From Ipomoea triloba (Eukaryota > Streptophyta > Magnoliopsida > Solanales > Convolvulaceae), in contig NC_044917.1 of assembly GCF_003576645.1 (NCBI RefSeq), positions 7,736,503 to 7,800,502 of the forward strand: a stretch of DNA of 64,000 nt, written 5' to 3'. Position numbers and translations under genes: made by a program. The notes below the pieces were generated by a model. The model did not search any database and was not told the DNA's origin. It saw only the letters and a program-made list of their open reading frames with translations. Positions 50,308-63,417 of the stretch are shown piece by piece (positions within the stretch are counted from its first letter, which is position 1; each line of letters starts with the position of its first letter).

Positions 50308-51347
50308 TAAGGTGTGTTTGGAAAGCAGGAAAATGATTTCTGGAAAATGTTTTTTTTGAAAAATGAGTCATTTTCCAGAAATCATTTTCCTTTCTTGTGT
50401 TTGGCTGCAGAGCAGAAAACTGTGTTTGTGTGTTTGGTTCATTTTCCAGAAAATAGGTCGGAAAATGAACAGAATTGTAAAATTAAATATTTTAGTTAAT
50501 TTGTTTAAATATAACATTTATAATAACAATCTTCGGTATAATAAACAAATAACTAATAAAATATCAAAATAACTAACCAAAGTATTACAATTGAAAATAA
50601 CAAATCAAAATAATTAGTTGATTACAATTGTCACCACAATAATATCACAATTGTCACAAATCATTCATTTATAACAAAAAAAATCACAACAAAATAATAA
50701 TATATCAAAAAAATATAACCAAAAAACACATTAAAAAAATGTAAAAAAAAAAATAAATTTGGGAGCCAGTCTACCCACTGGTTTCGGAAACCAGTGGGTA
50801 GACTGGTTTGCGAAATGACGGACTGGTTTGAAACCAGTCAGTCCGTCGGACTGGTGGTTTCGCAAACCAGTCCACCAGTCCGGTGGACTGGTTTCGCAAA
50901 CCTTCACGAACCAGTCCTCTGGTTTTCGAAACCAATCCGACGGGACTGGTTTCGGAAACCAATTTCTCAATCCAGTAGAAATCATTCCATTTTGTTCAGA
51001 AATTAGAAAAATATTTTCAAATTTGAAAAAATAAATCATACAAATTACAAGTGAAAGAAGAAAAGGAAGAAATGCCTGATGATTGGAAGATGGCAATGGC
51101 AAGAGAAGAAGAAAAGGAGTGCTGGAAGCCAAAAGCAAAGGGGAAGGAGAAATGCGTAGCCAGCGAAGAGCTTGGAAAATGACTTCCCCCCAAAAAAGGG
51201 GAAGTCATTTTCCCCCAAATGACCCTCATTTTCCATTGATCATTGTGTTGTTTTCCTTTGACCCTTTTTTCCTTGGTCTTCCCAAACACCAAAAACCCGG
51301 AAAATGACTTACAGAAATCATTTTCCGGGTTTTCAAACACACCCTTA
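50308..51347. mobile_element. 1.04-kb nested-hairpin DNA-transposon-like element
   Basis: Ends ttaaggtgtgtttgg and caaacacaccctta are inverted repeats. Inside are several independent hairpins: a perfect 20-bp stem (aaaatgatttctggaaaatg) at about 50331-50389, a 41-bp near-perfect palindrome at 50766-50806, related ggactggttt/aaaccagtcc palindromes to about 50960, and a 16-bp stem (ggaaaatgacttcccc) at about 51176-51215. Open frames inside it are repeat shadows; no transposase is seen. Confidence 0.7.
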
Positions 51348-52280
51348 GAAGACAACACTACCCTACTAATTTTCCATAGAAAACAAAACACCAAGGGGGA
51401 GGAATTGAAAACTTTTCCCTTATTATTGAGGAAAACATTTTTCAGTGAAAAAATTTTCTATGAACCAAACGGAGAAAAACATAATTTTACTTAAATTTAA
51501 GAAAAAAAAATTCTTTGGAAATTTTTTTCCCATCAAACTAAACACCTCATTAAACAAGTGAACTGGAGATTTTTTCGCTCTAGATTGAATTTTACAAAAA
51601 GCAACATGTAAAATGCTACTCCGTAATTCCAAAGAGCTTTGGTATTAATAAATATTTCAATTGTACATTTTTTTTTGTTCAATGATTTGCAATTTTAAAA
51701 AATTCAAGGAAAAAAATTCAAACAGTCATCAAACTTGTACGGTTTGTGCAATTAGACTACCAAGTAAAAAAATTATGTAATTAAACCATTTAACATTAAA
51801 AACGCGTGCGATTAACATTATTTGTAGATAAACAACAAGTTTTCGATAAAATATTAATTTGACATGCCACATGAAAAATAAAATAATTTTTAAAATAATT
51901 TAACAAATACAATATAATATTAAATTTTTTATATTAAAAAACTTCTCTTTCGAAGGATGTGGCTTCCTCCTTGGTCGACGTAAATAGGGGAGACAACCTC
52001 CTCCTCTATCGATATTGTTTGAGGAGGCGGCTTCCTCATTCGTCGATGTAAACAGTGCAGATAGCCTCATTATCTCTTCCTTCGTTGACGTTGATAGAAG
52101 AGGCATACTCCACCCATCAACGTAGATGGACGAGACATACAATTAAATTTTATTTGTTTTTAAATTGGGACAATAAAGCTTTGATTTTTTAAATTAAAAT
52201 TAGAATTTTAAAATATTTTAAATTTTGTTTTATAATAAAAAAATATTTTTAACATAGCACGTAATGTCACCAACTTTTTA
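51348..52280. other. intergenic
   Basis: AT-rich. A loose repeat of cgtcgatgta/tcgacgtaaata with gcttcctcc occurs at 51950-52135. No gene is seen. Confidence 0.5.
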
Positions 52281-52908
52281 AGGCTATGTTTGACAAACCT
52301 AGCTGAAATGGTAGCTGAAAAGCTATAAGCTCGAAGCTGAAATCTGAAGAGCTGTTAAGCTATCTGTTATGCTTAAAAGTGTTTGGTAAAATTAGCTTTT
52401 TGATAAGTTGATAAATGTAAAAGACTAAAAAGAACATCTACATAAAAGTTAAATAATTTTAAACTTAATAGGTTTGTTTACATATTAAAATATAAAACAT
52501 TGAAATCAATATAATTTAATAAAATATTAAGTAAGAACATATATTTAAAAATATACAAAGTAAAACAAAATGTTTATAATTCATAAAATTAGTTCATACA
52601 AAAATTATTGTTCAAACACAAATATCAAATTAAAATTACAACGAAACATATTGAAGAAAAAATGCCAAAAGAGTTTTAATTGTGATGGATAAATGATGTC
52701 ATTTATTTAAAATAATAAGGATAAAGATGGAAAAAAGTTAAGAAGCTACTAGCTTATTTTTTAAAAGCTACCTGAAGTAGCGTTTCAAAATAAGCTCTTA
52801 TTTTAAGCTACTAGCTTATTTTGAGAGCATTACCAAACAAAGTTTATAGCTTATTAGTAGCTTAAAATAAGTTATAAACTCCTAAATAAGCTCTGCCAAA
52901 CACAGCCT
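52281..52908. mobile_element. MITE-like element, 628 bp
   Basis: Terminal repeats aggctatgtttgacaaa and aggctgtgtttggcaga (inverted) enclose sequence rich in agcttat/ataagct. No coding capacity. A target duplication is not clear. Confidence 0.65.
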
Positions 52909-53229
52909 AAATCTATCACATTATATGTCGACTAACAATTTAACATGTTCTACCTAGAAGAAACCTACCAATAATGTTGATTACCCATATTTAATTACAT
53001 AATTTTTTATTCAATGATTTAATTATACAAACTGTAAAATTTTTGATAGGTCACTTTTACTCCAAAATTCAATTACCTATATAACCTTTTTGTTTTGGAG
53101 CCAAAAACCAAAATGGTGGGTGGTATGGTGGAAAGGCAAGAAGGGTAGAGTTTGGGATCACGTGCCATACGCGTGCCATGCATCTCATTCCTTTCGCAGT
53201 TACAAGCAAGATGGATGAACAGCGTGCCC

Positions 53230-54024
53230 ACACCTCTCTCTCTCTGCAATGTTCACTTGGGTATCGTGCCCACCCCCCCACCCCCCCCCTCTCTCTCTCC
53301 CTAATTGCATAACCTTTTCATTTGCTTCCACCGCCTTCCCCTCTTCCCAGAAAACTTTTCTCTTCTCCTTGGACCGTTCCCTTCACCGTCATGATCCTTA
53401 GTAAGCCACATCTCTCTCAAACTACTCTTGATTCTTTCTAACTTCTCCGCTTTATTTTTGGTGTTTTCCCATTCCTTTTCCTCTTGTTTTTATCCCTTTT
53501 AAGGAATGGTTGCGGGTGGCCAAGTCTCATGGATAGTTTTATTTATTTATTCGTCTGTAAAAATCGTATCTTTTTGTCTGGGCATTTTCGTGCTAAAATG
53601 GCTGATTGCTTATACTGATCTTTACAATGGTTTGATTTAGTTTGATGCTTTCGTTTCCGTATCGTCTGCGCGGTGGGTGGGTACTCAAATTGGGGCGAGG
53701 CTTTGAATTACTAGCGGGGCTAAGTTGCACACGTTTGTTATTAATTGGCATCGGATTAACCCTAAGTTAAAGTACTTGCTAGAATCTATAATCACCTTTT
53801 CAATATTAATATCTGAGGTGCTTTCCTAGAGCAAATACTTTCTGCCAGAAATTAAGGATGTCTTGTTCTGTTTATGGATGAATGTTGCTGTTTCTAGAAC
53901 TGTGAATGTGTGTGTGGCACACTATTCTGATCCTAGAGTGTTTTATTCTTGAGCATACTGTTAAAAATTTCATTTTTAAGTTTTAACCCTATCGAACTCC
54001 TTACTTATTATATTCACAGGGGAA
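53230..54024 (+). promoter_or_regulatory. F-box gene promoter, CT-rich leader and leader intron
   Basis: CT microsatellites (53236-53245, 53289-53299) precede a pyrimidine-rich leader. A donor at about 53400 (ccttagtaagcc) and an acceptor at 54019 (ttcacag) fit a leader intron of about 0.6 kb ending 5 bp before the start codon. Confidence 0.5.
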
Positions 54025-55640
54025 ATGGAGGACATTATGGGCAGTTTCAAACGGCAGAAGGTATCTGAGGTGGTCAAGATTGATGATGGTGAAGATAAAA
54101 TTAGTCAGTTACCTGATAGCATTCTTAATCACATTCTATCGTTTCTTTCCACCTCAAATGCGGTAGCAACCTGCATATTATCAACAAGATGGAAGAATCT
54201 ATGGACCATTCTTCCTAATCTTGACTTTGATGACTCCTTGTTGTACTCGAGACCTGTTTTTGGTTATCCAATGAAGGTCACTCTTTTTATGCATTTTGTC
54301 CAAAGGGTCCTTCAACTTAGAAATGCATCTATTGAAAAGTTGCGCCTTTCTTGCCGTGTTTGCTTCAGTGCTTCCCATGTTTGTACGTGGTTATCATCGG
54401 CTATTAAAAATAATGTTCAAGAGCTTGATCTTTGCCTGTTTGTGGAGGAACCTTTTTCCCTGCCCTCGTGTGTTTTTTATAGTAAATCACTTTTAGTACT
54501 AAAACTAGAAATGAATTGTACCCTTGAGCTGCCTGATTCTATCTCTTTTCCATGCCTTAGAACGTTGCACCTATGTCTCGTCACATTCCCTGATGATAGC
54601 TCAACCCAGAGGCTGTTCTCTGGATGCCCTGTGCTTCAAGAATTGACTGTGTTAGATTGCGATTGGATAAACTTGAAGAGTGTCAGTATATCCATTCCTT
54701 CACTGAAGAGCCTGACAATAGATGACTTGCCCTATTTTGGATCACCTGATGATCTAAATGGTTGTGAAATCCGGATTGACTCATCCAATCTCCGTTTCTT
54801 AAAGTACAGTGGTTATCTGTCAAATGAAATTTATCTATATAATCTCTCCTCGCGAGTTGATGCTTCAATTCATATTGCTGTTCTCTGTGATAAGAGGAAA
54901 CAGATTGCTTTCCGTGCTGTTAAGCTATTTAGAGGACTGAACAATGTTAGCTCTGTGAGAATATCGAGTGGTGCTATCAAGGTATTTACTTTGGGATTGC
55001 CTATTATCAATGAAATTTGTGAATACATTTTACATGCCATTCCTTTTGCATATGGAAATATTAAACAACCGAACTGAGATTTTAAAATTTTTCTTGAATC
55101 CCTTGTGCTTGGGAAGTCTCTATTCAATGCAGATGATGTACTTGACCATCTTCCAGTATTTCAGAACTTAACACATTTAGAACTGGGCAAGGGGCTTGAA
55201 AACCAAACAGTTGGAGAATTTATGGAGCTGCTTCGACACTTGCCAAAATTAGAATCTCTTGATTTTTTTGAGGTAGTATTCTAGTACTTTTCTAGCTTAA
55301 GAAGGATATGTTGTAATTCTTAGAGAATGTTATTTTATCCATTTAGGGACTTGAATCACTTGATCCTTGCAAGCCTTCTGGAGAAAATGACTGGAAATTG
55401 AAAGCACTACCAACATGTTTCTTATCAAGTCTCAAGACAGTTAACTACTGCAATTTTCATGCAAATGAAACAGAAATTTGTTTTCTCAAACTTTTGCTGA
55501 ATATTGCTATCATTTTGGAGGAAATGAATATATTCTGTTCTGAGAGTTTCTTGGAGGACCCGAAGAAGCATAAAGAGATTAGGAATCATTTGCATACCCT
55601 TCCTAAAGGATCAGCTCGTTGTGCAATCAAGTTCTTTTGA
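54025..55640 (+). CDS. F-box/LRR/FBD protein
   Basis: Probable substrate receptor of an SCF ubiquitin ligase. The N-terminal F-box is DKISQLPDSILNHILSFLST ... TCILSTRWKNLWTILPNLDFDD (residues about 24-72). Leucine-rich repeats follow (VQELDLCLF, LLVLKLEMN, CLRTLHLCLVTFPDD, VLQELTVLDC, LKSLTIDDL). The FBD-type C-terminus is LKTVNYCNFHANETEICFLKLLL ... ILEEMNIF. Exon 1 is 54025-54981 (319 codons). The frame then meets a stop at 55075, but an intron 54982-55116 (aag|gtattt ... gggaag|tct) restores it. Exon 2 is 55117-55272 and exon 3 is 55347-55640, giving 468 residues. The first intron is inferred from frame and family similarity; a real frameshift there is the alternative. Confidence 0.87.
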
Positions 55641-57859
55641 AGTATGAAAGTGCCGATATTTGTAAGTGCCTTCTGCTCTCTTAAAGCATTTTTCTATTGC
55701 GCCCATGAAGAAATAGCTTTTAGTTGTAAAGTAAGACAATATTCAATACCAATATAGCCTTCATCTTGAACTGTTAAATTCATCATTATGGGTAAGACTT
55801 AAGAGTGCATCAAATGTTGTCATCACTATTTTTTGTTTTTGATAAGAGTAAAGTCATTAATGCTCCAAAAATTGGCAAACCGATTGTTTCTATCACTTCC
55901 TATCTTCAACCACCACCAACACCTTCACTTCTTGCCTAACCAGAGAGAGAGGGGTCACGAATTTGCCCATAGAGTGAACCGTCATTATGTGCGGCTTCAT
56001 CTATTTGCCATTTGTAATGAAATGTTCGAGTCTTAGAGTGCTGGTTGCAGCATAGCTTTCTACATTACCCAGTGGTGCCATTTTCTTCCCAGAGTCGGGT
56101 TTCTAGCCAAATGCAGAGATCTCCTTTCTTATAAAGAGTTTGAGCAGTGCTATTTATATTATACTGTTTATACCATCCAAATTGTGATTGATATAGATAA
56201 ACTAATGCCATGCAAAGCCTTACGAATGGTTTTCCCTAGCAAGAAGAATGTGATTGTGAAACCTTTATCTATATAGAAGGCTTAACAACTAGAACCTACT
56301 GATTCATAGAATGGGCTTAGTGGTTGTACCTAGGGATCATACACCTGTAATTAGATTCCTGATTGTAAAATAGACAAAAATTCAGCTACTCATTTAAGAG
56401 CTTGGAAAAAGATGGTTGAGTTCTAGGATATATATCTCTTCTCTAATCGATAGCATCTGAAAAAGATGTTGAGTTTTAGGAGATCACTTTTTTCTCATGT
56501 CAAGTTTGATTCTTGAAGAAGGAAAGCATTAGTATGTTTATTGAACAGGGGAAGGAGGAAATATTTATATTTTGCAAGAGACAAATATGTGTTTTTCAGT
56601 CTTTGTCAAAAAAGGAATTTAGGGAGCATTTTTGTCTGAGTCATTAAATTTCTCTCCCTATATATATGTGTATATATATATATACATATATCAAATAAAT
56701 CATGCGAGGATGATTGCCGGTGTGAAAAACTGAAAATTGAGAAATAACATGGACCATCTAGATCAAGTGGTTAAATTTCCAGATTTATGCCGTGACAATT
56801 TCAAAATTTTTTACAACCACAAGTGCAAAATTTACTATGTAAAAGTAAAAGTTCATTTGACATGAAGTGCACTTTTTTGCATTTTTGCACTGGAAATTCT
56901 TTTCACCCTTTGTGCACTGGATTTCACCCCTATATATAATTTATTTATTTATATGTATATATACTATTTTGTGTATAGGTACTTATATGAATATAATCTC
57001 TTAAACCAATCAAATAATCGAATAGTATTCTTATTTTATTCCTTTTTTATTTTAAATTTGTTTGGAATCCTATTCCTATTCACTCTATTTTCATTTTGTG
57101 AACCAAATGCCATGTTAACACAACTAGTCTTATTCCCACACTTTCATCTACCTTTCTTTCAATAGATGAATATTTATAGCCTTTGAGGTTTACTTGTTAT
57201 AGCCATTGCTTTCCAGTGTAAGCTTTATCCATTCAGTTTCAAGTTTTCTTTGTTTAAACTTGCATGTTATATGAGTCTTGCATATTGGGTCTGTCCTTAA
57301 ATTGATACAACATAGATAACATCGACTCCCATATCTAACTCCCACAAGTGGCATGAAAGAATAAATGGATATAGAGCGAAATTTTTAAGGTTTGATGCTA
57401 TTTATGTATGGTTGGTTCTACAACACTCTAATCTTTGTTGTCATTTGATTCAGTTTGCCACAGGTAGTATATCACGAAACAATAGCGGTTGAATCTGGTC
57501 AGTGGCTTGCCTCTTTTGATTGGTGATATCAACATCTGGTCATGATGTACTCGTTTCAAATCACGCATGGGCTATCTACTACGATCCCTTTCAGGCAAGG
57601 GTAATGGACACTATTTAACGTATTTTAGTGCAGGTTTAGTACTAGTGGGTTTTGTATCTGGTATTTTGCTTCAGATAACCAAAAAATCCGACCATTGTCT
57701 TTTATTCCTTTTTGTTTTTGTCGAGGGGAAGAGAATGGAGGTTAGATTTTGTGAATGTTGTAAAAATTAGCCTAACTCACAAACAGGTTCCATACTGTAA
57801 CAGAACATGACAGCAATGTGATGATGCTTTTTGGGACAGAAGGAAATGCATATTTATAT
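55641..57859. other. intergenic, F-box 3' flank
   Basis: No gene is recognised. A (TA)n patch lies near 56660-56693. The rest is AT-rich single-copy-looking DNA. Confidence 0.5.
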
Positions 57860-58076
57860 TTATTTATTTATTAACGAGGTAAACCCCACTCCTCACTATG
57901 TGAGTATGTGGGTAAAGCCCTCGCCCTGTGACCCTAGCCGGCAAAGAGCCACAAGGAGGTAAATCAGCCTAGGTTACCCATAGCTGACCGGCACAAACTC
58001 AAGGGCTTGAGGTTCGAACCCACGACCTCTCGGCTGCAGGTGTAACTCTCTTACCACTTGAGCTGCCCTTACGGGC
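57860..58076 (-). mobile_element. Au-like tRNA-derived SINE
   Basis: Read on the minus strand it starts gcccgtaagggcagctcaag, with box A (agctcaagtggtaagag) and box B (gggttcgaacctc). It is flanked by a perfect 17-bp target duplication (gaaatgcatatttatat at 57843-57859 and 58077-58093). Confidence 0.88.
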
Positions 58077-58093
58077 GAAATGCATATTTATAT

Positions 58094-59959
58094 GTTACTA
58101 TGCAAGGTTGAATTCTGATGTTACAACATAGAAATTATGATGTTTATTATCATTAAATTTACATTATTGTTTTTAAGTGTAATCGCATGTGGGCATGTCC
58201 TGTCTTTGTTAATCAGCAGGACAGTGGTAGGGCTCATTGGGAATCAATTGTTTGGTTCATGGCCATTGTGTCGAGAATGGGCAAATTATACCATGGACCA
58301 AGGTTTACCTTGTATTGTAGATCCTGGTCTAAAAATAACCTTTAGATTTTGTATTTGTAGTTGACATATTCTGTATTTGTACTTTTGTAGTTAATAGTTT
58401 CTGTACCCGTAGTTATCATATTATGTGTCTGTAATTATAAAGTTATTAGTTTACATGTATAGAAACTGTTAACTGTAAGAGTGAGTGTATAGAATGTATT
58501 AATTGAATGTACATTATTTTTGTATCAAGGTTCACAATGCAATAGAAATCTTGGTCCTTGTCTAACAATTATTGAGAATGCTCCTTTTTTTTTTTTTAAT
58601 GCACATAAAGAATATTCAGAAAATGAAAGGAAACATAATCATATACTAAGATCTGTAAAAATTAGTACTTGCGAATGAAGTCAGCAATTGTGTTATTGCC
58701 AGTGCCATGAAAATGTGGCTGCTTATTCTCAGAAAGGTCACTTTGACCCTTATTCAGTTCTCAACTTTAACATAGGCGTAGGTTTTGGTTTAAGGTTTCG
58801 AAAGGACAATGTTGTGGTTTAGAACTTTAGGTTTCTAAATGTCAAAGTATGGCATGAAAAGATTAGGTTTCGTAAGGTCAAACGATGGCATGGAATTGCA
58901 TTGATATCGGTGTGACATATTATTATTAGTTGATTTAAAAGGATTCTTAAATTGATTAACAATATAACATGTTTATTAAAAGTTGGTTAACGGTAACATG
59001 ATTTAAAAGGGTCTTTTTGAAGCGGTTAACAATAATGTCACAAAATTAATCCTTGAAGTGGTTAACAATAATATATCACAAAATTGGTTAATGATAACAT
59101 GTTGCATAAATATTTGATAATTTTTTTTGTTTTAATTGTTGTCATCATAAAAAATATTAGTATGTAATGTATTCAGAATGTATGGTAGAAATATATTCTG
59201 ACCTTGCGGTGCGTGTGATCGACCATGGTATGATCACATATTCACCTGTAAGAAGGCTACACGTGTTGTTCTGCCTTGTCATATCACTATTGGTTAGTGC
59301 GCTTTGGACAGATGGCTTGATTGACCCTTTGCTTGTTAGAAATCCATCACGTGTAGTCAAATGAAGAAAGCCCGGTATATGTCTCTTGAAATGTCTTATA
59401 AAAAGCGGTGTAGCTTGCATTAAGAGGGGACTTTTGGCCAAAATCTAATGAAGTGAATCTTTGCTGCTTGGGAGTCTGTAGGAGCATTATATTGTACATT
59501 GGTTGACTACTATGAAATGTCCTAAGTAGGGATCTAACTATGTGAAACACATTTAAATCCGTAACATACGAGGACGAGTTTTAAACTTCCCAACTCTTTT
59601 AAAAGACGAGAATGCACGATTATTTACGTCAACTAAACTGAGTTATATAATTTACAAAGTAATGGAGCATTACATAAATGATTAATATTAAATGAAGTGG
59701 CAATGTATTAAATATTTAAATATATATACTTTTGAGTGCATTAAATAATGTGAAATCTTGAGTAGTACATCAGGATTTAGTACACAGCATTAGAAAGTTT
59801 GGTAGAAATAATAGTATTAGTATAGGCATACTTGATGGAATATGCTATTTCACAAACATTATATTATTTATAATTGCTTGACCGACGGTCACCACTCACC
59901 ACTTTTTTGAATTCTTTTGTCTTCACTCTAAATAAAATACAATAACTATAGAAATAGTC

Positions 59960-60029
<70 letters not shown>

Positions 60030-60891
60030 GGTCAGGTTCTTATGCTGACAGTGCTTCCTGTGCGGCCGTGCATTCACGTACTATTATATAGGCATAAATA
60101 TACAACAAACTCAAAGTGTTCAAAAAAGCACCATTAGGTGTGGTGCATTCTTTTTGCTGTGTGACACATTTTGTGATGCATTTGTGCATTTCATTCTGAT
60201 GCATTTTCAAACATTGTATGGTGTAATCTACACCGACTACACAGGAAGCCCTATATACATTCGGGAGGATTCTTGTCAATACTCTTTTCATACAAGATTA
60301 CAAGGTAATCCCAATGCAATTTACTTTTCATGTGTTATTTTCAAATTATTATACAAGAACGAGATTTGTACATTCTCAGATAGTAACTTCACGTTTCATA
60401 GTCACCCAACAGAATAAGAAAAAATGAAACTAAGAACAAAAGTGATAAAATCACTATAATTAATGAATTATTTCAGTGGTTTGTTTTTTAGTTTATGTAT
60501 CACTTGACATGATGTTTCAAATAATTTTTGACACATTAAGCATTATACGGATCAATTTAGAGAATGTATGGTCCTATGGAGCAACCTCAACCAAGCTGGT
60601 TAGACTGTTAGTTAGATACTTACAAAGTTTCAAGTTAAATTCTTTATGGGAGCGGTCTATTAATCTTCTTAATTTGAGCAAGTCAATTATGATCTTTTTT
60701 TTTTACCTATGATGATAATGTCAATAGTAATTATAAATTTTCTTAATCATAAAAAAAAATTGGAGAAGTTTGTTTCCGACATCACAATAAGAATCGTAAA
60801 AGAAGGAATGGATGGGTGTATGTAACTACCAAGAAATTGACTGTTGAATATTGACCCCAAAAAAAGCTTAGAATAATTATTATTGGGTCAC
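58094..60891. other. intergenic; MITE-like patch and (AT)n tract
   Basis: 58290-58560 carries ccatggaccaaggtttacc ... atcaaggttcacaatgcaa with many tgtatttgtagtt-like units, related to the family at 19556-19925. An (AT)n tract spans about 59962-60027, followed by ggggtcaggttctta, which may be another element. No gene is seen. Confidence 0.5.
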
Positions 60892-61332
60892 ACTTGTGTG
60901 AGATCGTCTTACGGATCCTTATTCGTGAGACGGGTCGGGTCGGGTCAAAGCACCATGCAAATGTCATACTTATATGTGTAAATCTCACACTTATATGCTC
61001 AAATACAACACTAATCAAAAATACAATTTTTGTTACTTATAAGAGAAAAAGTAATACATTTTTCATAATAAGTAATGTTGACAAGTACCTCTCACTTATA
61101 AGGGCAAATATAATACTTTTGAGGAAAAATATAATACTTTTAAATCGAAATGTAAAAGTATTGTATTTTCTCTTAAAAGTATTAAATTTATCCTAATAAG
61201 TAACAAAAATTTTATTCCTGATTAGTATTACATACAAGCATATAAGTATGACATTTGTGCATATAAGTGTTACATTTGCATCTTGTCCCGACCCGACCCA
61301 ACCGTCTCATGGTGAGACGGTCTCACACAAGT
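60892..61332. mobile_element. 441-bp foldback MITE
   Basis: Ends acttgtgtgagatcgtct and agacggtctcacacaagt are inverted with one mismatch. Inversion continues inward with gggtcgggtcgggtc against cccgacccgaccca, and with catacttatatgtg against gcatataagtatgac. Confidence 0.82.
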
Positions 61333-61578
61333 TTTTGCCATTATTATTAGCAGCATATTCCATTTCAAAATGTTATCCTTAGAACAATAAACATAATAAT
61401 AGTAATGTTTGTTTAATGTAGTGTGTGTATCATGCTTCTAGTGTCGAAATGTCTATATTCAACGGTCCGAATTTGTGATCAGAATTCTGAAGACACCCCA
61501 CCAAACATTTTGTGTAGTTTGGAGAAGGAATTACTCCAACGCCATACCAAACACGCCTCATGTACCTGCCCCTTCTAC

Positions 61579-61635
61579 TTTTTTTTTTTTTTTTTTTTTA
61601 ATACTACTAACTCTATTACAATGCAGTATCTGTTC
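61579..61635 (-). mobile_element. 5'-truncated SINE insertion with 19-bp target duplication
   Basis: A T-run followed by aatactactaactctattac is the reverse of the SINE tail. The flanks atgtacctgccccttctac (61560-61578) and atgtatctgccccttctac (61636-61654) are a target duplication with one difference. Confidence 0.82.
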
Positions 61636-61852
61636 ATGTATCTGCCCCTTCTACTTTTAACACCATAAAATGTGATTTGTGGAATAAGTTCCCAGAACAA
61701 CTATACTGATTTAGGTGAATTTGTGATCTGAAGACACCCCACCAAACATTATGTTTGTTTGCATATTTTTTGTTATTTTATTGTATGATTTGAATAATTC
61801 AGTAATTATAATAAAAACATTTTATTTTTGTTTAGCAAAAAGTCATTGGCAG

Positions 61853-62027
61853 TTTTTTTTTTTTTTTTTTGAGTACTACTGACTCTGTTACAATGTAGTA
61901 TTTGTTCATAGCTACTTTCTTAACCTACTGAAGCACAAAAAGTCATTGCCTCCACTGAGGCTCAAACACACTCCCATCATCCATGTGGGAACCGGGACAC
62001 CGGGTGCCACTTGACCACAAGGTCTTT
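61853..62027 (-). mobile_element. near-complete tRNA-derived SINE
   Basis: On the minus strand: box A tggtcaagtgg, box B-like gtttgagcctc, a body ending gagtcagtagtactc, then an A-run. The flanks cattggcagttt and catcgacagttt may be a diverged target duplication. Confidence 0.78.
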
Positions 62028-62039
62028 GGCAATCATCGA

Positions 62040-63417
62040 CAGTTTGGCACTTCATATGTATGTATATAGAAAAAATACATATGTTCCTCTATTAAAATTA
62101 CCCTTTTAACATTCATTTTGTTGTAACATTATTTATGATATTTAATTTTTATTAATCCATAAAAAGATAGTAGTACTCATGCTTTTAAAGCGGAAGAAAA
62201 AAAATTTGTTGAGAAATTACTGAGTATTTTAATCAGTACAACTTCACTATTTTTGATTATCGCTTTTTAATTTGGACCAAATGACCAATAATATTATTAA
62301 TTGTGAAATATATTGTACTTATAATAAAAGAGAATTTTATAAACTTATTCTGGTTTGATAAAAATAAGTAGTTGATAAATTATTAAAATTATTTAGAATT
62401 TTAATAAATTAGTAATTCTATCACTAAATTCTTTGTAATTTAATTTTTTTTCTTTAGTACAAATACACTAACATATAAAACTATATCATTAAAAAAATTA
62501 TAGTTGACATTTTTTTAGATGACACTCTTATTAATTTTTTATTTTTTAATTAACCTCTCAATTACATGAAGTCATAAATACATGTTTATTAAGTTATTAT
62601 TACATGTTCATTAAATTAGTACTACAATTATTCAAATTTGCCAATATAAACGTTTCAAAAAACTATTGCCACTAAGATATTTATAAAACCAATTGAATAG
62701 GCTACGAAAATATTACAACAAAAACAATCTCTTTACTACAAAAGGTTTTTCCAAGTATAGTAAATAAGAATGCCCGCATGGGCAGCTCAACTGGTCACAT
62801 GAGTGAAGTATAGTCAATAAGAAAAAGCTATACATGTTCACATTTAGTATTATTTATTTAATCACAGTATAATACTCATAATAAATTAATTTAATCATAT
62901 CAAGTTATGGTCAACCACTACATGATCGAATTGAACCCCGATAATGGGGATATTATTTTGTTCAACTCAGACACAATTAGACAAAGGTGGTTAAGTAGCT
63001 AGATGAAACATGATTCTCTCGTATGATTTGTGGACTATTACAAATGAATAAGAGGGATTTATCTAATACACACTCAAATAGTGACGATTGATTTTCTCGT
63101 CATCCAAAAATTAAAATAAGGGGGTGACAGGGATAATTGGATAGCTTTACCAGTAATAAATCCGTTACATAGGCACTTAATGCTAGGCCATTATATAATT
63201 ATTATAGAGCCGTTGTATTTATTAGACCAGATTAGTTAGCCATTATCCAATATAAATACCGAGCCCTTGTGGTAGGCACGGGACACGCTCAAATATTGCA
63301 CTAAGAACTATCACCAATACAATTGTTTAAATTTGTTACTCCTTGCTTACTACATTTTGGTAACATTCTTATGGCCAGCGAGTGTATCACGACTTGTATG
63401 TGGTGACTTTTAAAAAA
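62040..63417. other. intergenic, AT-rich
   Basis: No gene is recognised. A possible SINE head fragment (gcccgcatgggcagctcaac) is at 62773-62792. Confidence 0.5.

Noticed and set aside
50731..51138. 135-residue frame with repeated Trp/Phe
   Set aside because: A translation of the palindromic repeats inside the 50308-51347 element.
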